Shown: one piece after another, positions 15,117 through 19,620 of the stretch
How the letters are laid out: the number at the start of each line of letters is the position of its first letter
How positions within the stretch are numbered: the first letter of the stretch is position 1
Assembly: GCA_905203555.1 (NCBI GenBank)
Contig: CAJKWK010000057.1
Location: 1-19,620, forward strand
Reading direction: 5' to 3'
Length of the DNA stretch: 19,620 nucleotides
Source: an uncultured Lachnospiraceae bacterium
GTDB lineage: Bacteria > Bacillota > Clostridia > Lachnospirales > Lachnospiraceae
Notes under the pieces: generated by a model
The model's input: the letters and a program-made list of their open reading frames with translations, nothing else
The model's database searches: none
Told to the model about the DNA's origin: nothing
Program-made: the position numbers and the translations under genes

Positions 15117-15740
15117 ATGAGTACACAGTCAAACACAGTCACCAGAACACAGGCACGCATCAGCGTCCGCACAACCGTAAAAATCGGAATGCTTGCAGCT
15201 ATATCCGTTGTATTAATGCTGTTTGAAATTCCCCTCCCATTTGCCCCCAGCTTTTACGAGATTGACTTTAGTGAAGTCCCGGTTCTTATCGGCGCTTTTG
15301 CTATGGGTCCCGTTGCCGGTGCCGCAATTGAACTGGTAAAAATTCTGTTAAATCTGGTCATTACCGGAACAGATACTGCAGGAGTAGGAGAATTAGCAAA
15401 CTTTATCATAGGCTGCTCTCTCTGCCTGCCTGCTGCAATTATTTACAAACGAAAAAAGACACGTAAAGGTGCCATGATCGGCATGGCAGCAGGAACAGCT
15501 TTAATGGTCGTCATCGGCTGTCTAATCAATGCCTATGTCATGCTGCCTGCTTATTCAGCTGCGTTCGGTCTCCCGATTGACGCACTGGTTCAGATGGGTA
15601 CGGCTGTCAATCCAAACATCACAAGCCTGAGCACATTTGTCATATTTGCGGTAGCCCCATTTAACTTATTAAAAGCTGTACTGGTATCTTTGATCGTTCT
15701 TTTAATCTACAAAAAAATCAGTCCAATCTTCAAAATGTAG
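15117..15740 (+). CDS. ribU: RibU, riboflavin-specific ECF transporter S component (207 aa)
   Basis: The membrane substrate-binding subunit of an energy-coupling factor importer for riboflavin. It has about six hydrophobic segments and the RibU signature region FYEIDFSEVPVLIGAFAMGP at about 42-61. A longer polar N-terminus (about 20 residues) precedes the first span. AAGGAGAG precedes the ATG. Control by the upstream FMN riboswitch strongly supports the riboflavin assignment. The ATPase and T subunits (EcfA, EcfA', EcfT) are not in the window, as is normal for group II systems where the module is shared. Confidence 0.95.
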   Translation: MSTQSNTVTRTQARISVRTTVKIGMLAAISVVLMLFEIPLPFAPSFYEIDFSEVPVLIGAFAMGPVAGAAIELVKILLNLVITGTDTAGVGELANFIIGCSLCLPAAIIYKRKKTRKGAMIGMAAGTALMVVIGCLINAYVMLPAYSAAFGLPIDALVQMGTAVNPNITSLSTFVIFAVAPFNLLKAVLVSLIVLLIYKKISPIFKM

Positions 15741-15745
15741 TCACA

Positions 15746-15784
15746 AAAACAGAACTTCTCCCATGAGAGAGGTTCTGTTTTTTT
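15746..15784. terminator. Terminator between convergent ribU and MATE genes
   Basis: A 15-bp stem (AAAACAGAACTTCTC with GAGAGGTTCTGTTTT, one T-G pair) and a 6-nt loop, followed by seven Ts. The A-rich left arm makes it usable from both directions, fitting its place between two convergent genes. Confidence 0.9.
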
Positions 15785-15789
15785 CATCT

Positions 15790-17163
15790 TTATTTTAATA
15801 TTCTTTTTTTCTTATACAGATAATAAATAATAAATGCTGCCGCCGTCACAATCCACGTAACCGGATAACTATAGATAATCACTTCTATTGTCGGGGAGAA
15901 ATGTAACGCTCCCGCAATCCAAAGCAGACGCAATATGCAGACACCGCCCAGTGTGATCACTGTCGGAATCAATACATCTCCCATTCCTCGCAGTGCTCCG
16001 GAAAGCACCTCGATAAACACATAAACCACGTAACATGGAGTAATCAATGCCAACATCTCTGAGCCAATTCTTACAACGGATGCATCTCGCGTAAATAAAC
16101 GGAATAGCGGCACACGCAGTCCCATCAGAAATACGACCATAACGATCGAGACCAAAATCGCCATGCCAAGACAAACCCGGACACTCTTTTTCACCCGTTC
16201 GTATTTACGCGCCCCATAATTTTGTCCGACAAAAGTTGTGATGGCAATTCCAATCGCACTGATAACCATCCAAAATAATGCGTCCAATTTGCCATAGGCA
16301 GACCAGGCAGCTACCGTATCTGTTCCAAAACTATTCAAGGCGGCCTGAATGATTACATTGGAAATACTATACATAACAGATTGAAACCCTGTTGGCAGGC
16401 CAATCGCCAGCTGGTATTTCAATACATTTTTATAAAGTCGAATTTCCCGCAAACGCAATGTCAATATTCCTGTTGACCGCATCAGTTTCCAGGTCACCAG
16501 AATCGCACTGACCGCTTGAGAAATCAACGTAGCATAAGCAACTCCGGCCACTCCCATATGAAATACGATTACAAGCAAAAGATCTAATATAATATTGATA
16601 AAACAACAAGCGATCAAATAATACAGCGGGTGTTTTGAATCTCCCACCGCTCTTAATATGCTGGAACCAATATTAAAGATAAAAACGAATAAAATTCCTG
16701 CAAAATAAATCTGCAGATATAATGTAGAATCTGCCAACAATTCCGTCGGTGTATTCATCAATTTCAGCAATGCCGGTGAACAAACAAATCCAATCACTGA
16801 AATGACCACACTGCCTATAACAGAAAATGCATACGCAGTATGAAGACTTTCTCCCACCGAGCGTTCATCTTGAGCTCCGAAAAACTGAGCAATCACAACT
16901 GCAGCTCCTGACGAAAGTCCTGTGAAAAACCCCACAACCAGATTGATGATCTGCGTTGCCGAACCGCCCACACTAGCCAACGCAGCCTTTCCTACAAATT
17001 GCCCTACGATCACCGTATCAATCGTATTATATAATTGCTGAAAAAAGGTTCCAAAAACAATTGGAAAGAAAAAGATCAGAAGTTGTTTCCATATAATTCC
17101 TTCTGTAATCTGATTCGTTGTCCGGCTGGCCACCTGATCGTTTTTCTGCAACTTCCTTGTCAT
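15790..17163 (-). CDS. MATE-family multidrug/cation antiporter (457 aa)
   Basis: A 12-span membrane exporter. The first half has the MATE features PIVFGTFFQQLYNTIDTVIV and VGGSATQIINLV, the second half has GLPTGFQSVMYSISNVIIQ and FVGQNYGARKYERVKKSVR, and length is typical. Substrate cannot be told. The ATG at 17163 is chosen for GGAGGGG 7 nt upstream. The frame stays open a further 41 codons upstream, but those codons include the structured leader and reach into the -10 box, so they are not the protein's N-terminus. Its promoter is at 17285-17313 and a switch-like leader lies between. It diverges from the SleB-like gene. Confidence 0.92.
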   Translation of the reverse strand: MTRKLQKNDQVASRTTNQITEGIIWKQLLIFFFPIVFGTFFQQLYNTIDTVIVGQFVGKAALASVGGSATQIINLVVGFFTGLSSGAAVVIAQFFGAQDERSVGESLHTAYAFSVIGSVVISVIGFVCSPALLKLMNTPTELLADSTLYLQIYFAGILFVFIFNIGSSILRAVGDSKHPLYYLIACCFINIILDLLLVIVFHMGVAGVAYATLISQAVSAILVTWKLMRSTGILTLRLREIRLYKNVLKYQLAIGLPTGFQSVMYSISNVIIQAALNSFGTDTVAAWSAYGKLDALFWMVISAIGIAITTFVGQNYGARKYERVKKSVRVCLGMAILVSIVMVVFLMGLRVPLFRLFTRDASVVRIGSEMLALITPCYVVYVFIEVLSGALRGMGDVLIPTVITLGGVCILRLLWIAGALHFSPTIEVIIYSYPVTWIVTAAAFIIYYLYKKKRILK

Positions 17164-17278
17164 AGCAATCCCCTCCTCATCCTTATTTTCTCGCACACAA
17201 AAACCACCTTTCAACTCAAAATCAGCAAATAGGTGGCTTTTTTTATTGTGCGTAATCCGTTTCTCGCACAACATTTCT
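17164..17278 (-). promoter_or_regulatory. Structured leader of the MATE gene, possible attenuator
   Basis: On the RNA, a first hairpin forms from TTGTGCG (17271-17265) and CGCACAA (17252-17246). A second, terminator-like hairpin CCACCT/AGGTGG (17236-17231 with 17209-17204) is followed by TTTTTGTG. The CGCACA arm of the first hairpin can instead pair with TGTGCG at 17197-17192, which encloses the second hairpin and its T-run. The two pairings exclude each other. An 11-bp direct repeat, TTTCTCGCACA on the plus strand at 17187-17197 and 17260-17270, creates this choice. No known riboswitch is recognised. Confidence 0.5.
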
Positions 17279-17284
17279 AAATCC

Positions 17285-17313
17285 ACTATATCATCCTCTC
17301 TATCGAAAGTAAA
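17285..17313 (-). promoter_or_regulatory. Promoter of the MATE gene
   Basis: On the minus strand TTTACT (17313-17308), 17 bp, then TATAGT (17290-17285). The -35 box overlaps the left copy of the 11-bp inverted repeat at 17301-17311. The transcript would begin near 17278 and carry a leader of about 115 nt. Confidence 0.65.
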
Positions 17314-17391
17314 TACATATTAAAAAAATATTTTTTACATTTTACTTGATTTTTTCTTAACATTGTTGTAATATTTGTAATACTTTCGATA
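17301..17391. repeat. Perfect 11-bp inverted repeat shared by two divergent promoters
   Basis: TATCGAAAGTA at 17301-17311 and its exact reverse complement TACTTTCGATA at 17381-17391. Each copy has the same orientation with respect to the gene it precedes (MATE on the minus strand, SleB-like hydrolase on the plus strand). Each ends 8-10 bp before a -10-like box (TATAGT; TATACT at 17400-17405). This looks like one operator or activator site used twice. AT-rich sequence without other features fills the rest of the gap. Confidence 0.55.
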
Positions 17392-17450
17392 TTTTTGAAT
17401 ATACTCTATAAGAACCTATTCTTATTTTCATAAAACGGAGGGTAATAAAT

Positions 17451-18134
17451 ATGAAGAATACAAAGAGAAAAGTTAAAGTGTTTGTGACTGTTGCCACTGC
17501 CACTTTTGCAATAACCATAAGTTCCATCAGCTTTGCAGCTGAAAAAAACGATCACACAAAACAACCGCCTGCAATTGAGGCAATTGCATCCGGAACAGGG
17601 TTTTTTGAAATTCCAGAGCATACAGTCATTTCCACAACTGCATCTATCCAACATGCACAGGAACTCTATGAAATAAGACGTGCTGAAGAGGCAAGACTCG
17701 CTGAGGAAACCAGGCTTGCTGAAGAGGCAAAACGTGCTGAAGAGGCTCGGCTAGCCGAAGAAGCCAGACTTGCTGAAGAACAACTTGCTGCTGAGCAAAT
17801 CGCCGCTGCAGATCAGGAATTGCTTGCCGCCTTGATTTTTTGCGAAGCAGGGAATCAGCCTTATGAAGGACAGGTCGCTGTAGGCGCTGTTGTTATGAAC
17901 CGAGTTCGCAGTGATGTCTATCCAAACAGTATCTCTGAAGTCATCTACCAGTCCGGACAGTTCACACCTGCTATGACCGGATGGCTGGATACGATATTGA
18001 CAACCGGCGGGTATAGTGAAGCAGCAATGCAAGCCGCTGCAGATGCATTGGCCGGAAGCAACCCCATCGGAGAAATGCTGTATTTTGACTGTGGAGGTTA
18101 CGGATATCAGATCGGAGATCATTTTTTCCATTAA
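17451..18134 (+). CDS. SleB-like cell wall hydrolase, secreted (227 aa)
   Basis: Secreted peptidoglycan hydrolase of the SleB/CwlJ (Hydrolase_2) family. A signal peptide covers 1-29 (ending SISFA-AE). Residues 66-118 form a highly charged coiled coil of repeated RLAEEA-type units, encoded by near-repeated DNA. The catalytic domain at about 122-227 has ALIFCEAGNQPYEGQVAVG with the likely catalytic Glu132, then AVVMNRVRSDVYPNSISEVI and a short C-terminal DCGGYGYQIGDHFF. Members act in spore cortex lysis or vegetative wall turnover; nothing here fixes which. GGAGGG precedes the ATG. It diverges from the MATE gene and shares an 11-bp promoter element with it. Confidence 0.88.
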   Translation: MKNTKRKVKVFVTVATATFAITISSISFAAEKNDHTKQPPAIEAIASGTGFFEIPEHTVISTTASIQHAQELYEIRRAEEARLAEETRLAEEAKRAEEARLAEEARLAEEQLAAEQIAAADQELLAALIFCEAGNQPYEGQVAVGAVVMNRVRSDVYPNSISEVIYQSGQFTPAMTGWLDTILTTGGYSEAAMQAAADALAGSNPIGEMLYFDCGGYGYQIGDHFFH

Positions 18135-18146
18135 AAACCATCACTC

Positions 18147-18171
18147 AAAACAGTCCACCGGACTGTTTTAT
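18147..18171 (+). terminator. Terminator after the hydrolase gene
   Basis: AAAACAGTCC pairs perfectly with GGACTGTTTT across a 3-nt loop. The T-run is only four long. It lies 12 nt after the stop codon. Confidence 0.7.
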
Positions 18172-18188
18172 CGCATGCATGGCACCAC

Positions 18189-18221
18189 AAAAAAGGCAAT
18201 CAGAATTCGATTGCCTTTTTT
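18189..18221 (-). terminator. Terminator of the PPIase-HAD operon
   Basis: AAAAAAGGCAATC pairs perfectly with GATTGCCTTTTTT across a 7-nt loop. The stem includes the last codons of the HAD gene. Symmetric A and T runs let it work from both sides, so it also backs up the hydrolase terminator. Confidence 0.85.
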
Positions 18222-18793
18222 ACTGCTTTCACATCTCCGGCAAACACAATTCCGTCCATGCCGAGTGCTTTTGCAGCCTTAATATTCTCTTCATTATCAT
18301 CAATAAAAAAACATTCTTCCGGTTTCAATTGAAAACGCTCAAATAATAACCGATAAATTCCAGATTCAGGTTTTGCACACTGATCTGGGCCTGAAAATAT
18401 AATTCCATCAAAACATTCTAAAATTCCACACACTTCCATTGCATGCTCTGCAAAATACACAGACGCATTCGAAAGCAAATAAACCGAAATCTTTTGTTCT
18501 TTCAGTTCACGCACCAGTTCCCAGGACTCCTGCATCGGCGTACAATATCGATACCAGTCTTTAAAAAACGCTTTTGCCGGTGTATGTAAATATTGGGGCA
18601 GGCAACTCAATGCCTTCTCAATACAAGCCCCATATTCTGCACTTCCTTCATCCAATGCCTGCCAGTTTTCATAAAGTGCCTCATATAATACCGGAAAATC
18701 TTCTTCCGTATCACAGAACTGCCTTAAGATAAATTTCGGATCAAATCTTCCCAGTACATTTCCATAATCAAAAATGATATTTTTATATTTCAT
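18200..18793 (-). CDS. HAD-family phosphatase, YihX-like (197 aa)
   Basis: A cytoplasmic haloacid dehalogenase-type hydrolase. Motif I is FDYGNVLG with nucleophile Asp9, the D-x-G-N-V form seen in the YihX branch (sugar-phosphate phosphatases) rather than DxD. Motif II is LLSNAS, motif III is KPESGIY and motif IV is FIDDNEEN. A helical cap lies between motifs I and II, as in subfamily IA. Length is usual. Substrate is not determined by the sequence. It lies 30 nt after the PPIase gene and likely shares its transcript. Confidence 0.85.
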   Translation of the reverse strand: MKYKNIIFDYGNVLGRFDPKFILRQFCDTEEDFPVLYEALYENWQALDEGSAEYGACIEKALSCLPQYLHTPAKAFFKDWYRYCTPMQESWELVRELKEQKISVYLLSNASVYFAEHAMEVCGILECFDGIIFSGPDQCAKPESGIYRLLFERFQLKPEECFFIDDNEENIKAAKALGMDGIVFAGDVKAVKKAIEF

Positions 18794-18823
18794 AAATCAA
18801 ACCTGTCTTCCCAAACCTAACTT

Positions 18824-19567
18824 CTATTTCTGATTGTATTTTTCACGAAGTTCCTTTACTTTTGCTGTATATGTTTCATTCTGTTTCTTCTGGAAAAGTG
18901 TTCTCTGAATCATAGCCTTTGCCTCTTCAAACGGAGTCACTGCCGCATCATTTTTCTCTTCTACTTTAATCAAATGATATCCAAACTGTGTCTTTACCGG
19001 TCCGACAACCTGTCCGATCTCTGCTGAAAATGCGGCATCCTCAAATTCTTTGACCATCTGGCCTTTCCCGAATGTTCCAAGATCTCCGCCTTTTGAACCG
19101 GATGGGCAATTGGAGTGCTCCTGCGCAGCCACTTCAAACGCCGTTTCTCCACTTTCAATTGCTTTCAATATTGTATTGCATAACTCTTCTTCATCTACCA
19201 AAATGTGTTTCGCACGAACAGTCTCACCTTTCTGATACTGTTCTTTATTGGCATCGTAGTAAGCTTTCATTTCTTCCTCGCCAACTGTGATTTTAGAAAT
19301 CATATCATGCATGACCATCTGCGCCAGAATATCTCGTTTTGCATTTGTAATCATTGTCTGAAATTCCTCTGTCTCATCCAGTTTCATTTCTTCACCTTCT
19401 TTTGCAAACAAACGAAGTGCAATAAACTGCTGCAGACACTGCTCACGAAACTGCGGATTTGACAAATACGCCTGCTGTTCTCTCGGCACTGCCTGAAGGA
19501 ACAGATTGAATTCCTCCTGTGTGATCTCTTCTCCTGCCACTGTTGCCAATACTTCTTTGTTATTCAT
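18824..19567 (-). CDS. Cytoplasmic parvulin-type peptidyl-prolyl isomerase (247 aa)
   Basis: A SurA/PrsA-like fold: an N-terminal helical domain (about 5-95, starting LATVAGEEITQEEFN) and a parvulin rotamase domain at about 112-205. The latter has RAKHILVDEEE, SGSKGGDLGTFGKGQMVKEF and FGYHLIKVEEK, with the conserved His residues at about 121 and 198. There is no signal peptide or lipobox, so unlike PrsA it should stay in the cytoplasm, where it could help nascent or secreted proteins fold. The ATG has only a weak binding site (GCGGAAT). It heads a two-gene transcript with the HAD phosphatase. The 53 bases beyond it hold nothing I recognise. Confidence 0.9.
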   Translation of the reverse strand: MNNKEVLATVAGEEITQEEFNLFLQAVPREQQAYLSNPQFREQCLQQFIALRLFAKEGEEMKLDETEEFQTMITNAKRDILAQMVMHDMISKITVGEEEMKAYYDANKEQYQKGETVRAKHILVDEEELCNTILKAIESGETAFEVAAQEHSNCPSGSKGGDLGTFGKGQMVKEFEDAAFSAEIGQVVGPVKTQFGYHLIKVEEKNDAAVTPFEEAKAMIQRTLFQKKQNETYTAKVKELREKYNQK

Positions 19568-19620
19568 TGTTATTCCGCATTTTATCTGGTCCTAAACCAT
19601 GCCACATTCAAGCAAATTAA

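Noticed and set aside
17164..17286. 41-codon N-terminal extension of the MATE transporter
   Set aside because: The extension begins in the -10 box and encodes the structured leader; family members start near the ATG at 17163, which has GGAGGGG upstream.
17690..17790. Tandem repeat-like DNA encoding RLAEEA units
   Set aside because: It is the coiled coil of the SleB-like hydrolase, a common and expected low-complexity linker, not a separate element.
1..19620. CRISPR arrays, tRNA or rRNA genes, insertion sequences
   Set aside because: I looked for regularly spaced repeats, tRNA-like cloverleaf ends and transposase genes with terminal repeats and saw none.

Overview
The window reads as the chromosome of a gut-type Firmicute, most likely a Lachnospiraceae relative. 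The basis is low to moderate GC, strong AGGAGG-type ribosome binding sites, a surface protein with a PxTGD-type sorting signal, an FMN-riboswitch-controlled RibU, a SleB-type hydrolase and a cytoplasmic parvulin. This placement is inference from gene content; there is no rRNA or tRNA in the window.

Left part (1-13.1 kb) looks accessory. It opens with a possible partial gene at the left edge and two small overlapping minus-strand genes of unknown function (547-750 and 194-565). These diverge from an unrecognised 349-aa gene (947-1996) that has a near-consensus promoter, a flanking inverted repeat and phased TTGAC repeats. After a bidirectional terminator and a decayed minus-strand fragment comes a signalling block. 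It holds a sortase-anchored surface protein (2439-4730), a 7TM protein built like a histidine kinase but without its phosphoacceptor His (4933-6573), a soluble PAS kinase with intact catalytic motifs (6570-7601) and a NarL/LuxR-type response regulator (7598-8221). The last three overlap by 4 bp each and form one operon. The surface gene and the operon carry the same 11-bp element in the -35 region upstream of extended -10 boxes, so I infer that the response regulator controls both. A small DUF3232-like gene and one or two very short peptide genes follow, the 26-codon one having a good ribosome binding site and its own terminator. On the minus strand is a type III restriction locus: an intact Res helicase-nuclease (9142-11739) behind a Mod gene that has lost its whole catalytic middle (11743-12490). 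A tandem-HTH protein that looks like the DNA-binding end of a recombinase (12652-13104) lies at the likely edge of the accessory region.

Right part (13.2-19.6 kb) looks like ordinary core genome. It contains mntP and larB (minus), an FMN riboswitch with terminator and ribU (plus), a MATE transporter with a structured leader (minus), a SleB-like cell wall hydrolase (plus), and a parvulin PPIase followed by a HAD phosphatase (minus). The MATE and hydrolase genes are divergent and share a perfect 11-bp inverted repeat placed similarly in both promoters.

The most interesting items are the pseudokinase-kinase-regulator trio with its shared promoter element, the Res gene left without a working Mod, the short peptide genes, the switch-like leader of the MATE gene, and the 11-bp operator pair between the MATE and hydrolase genes.
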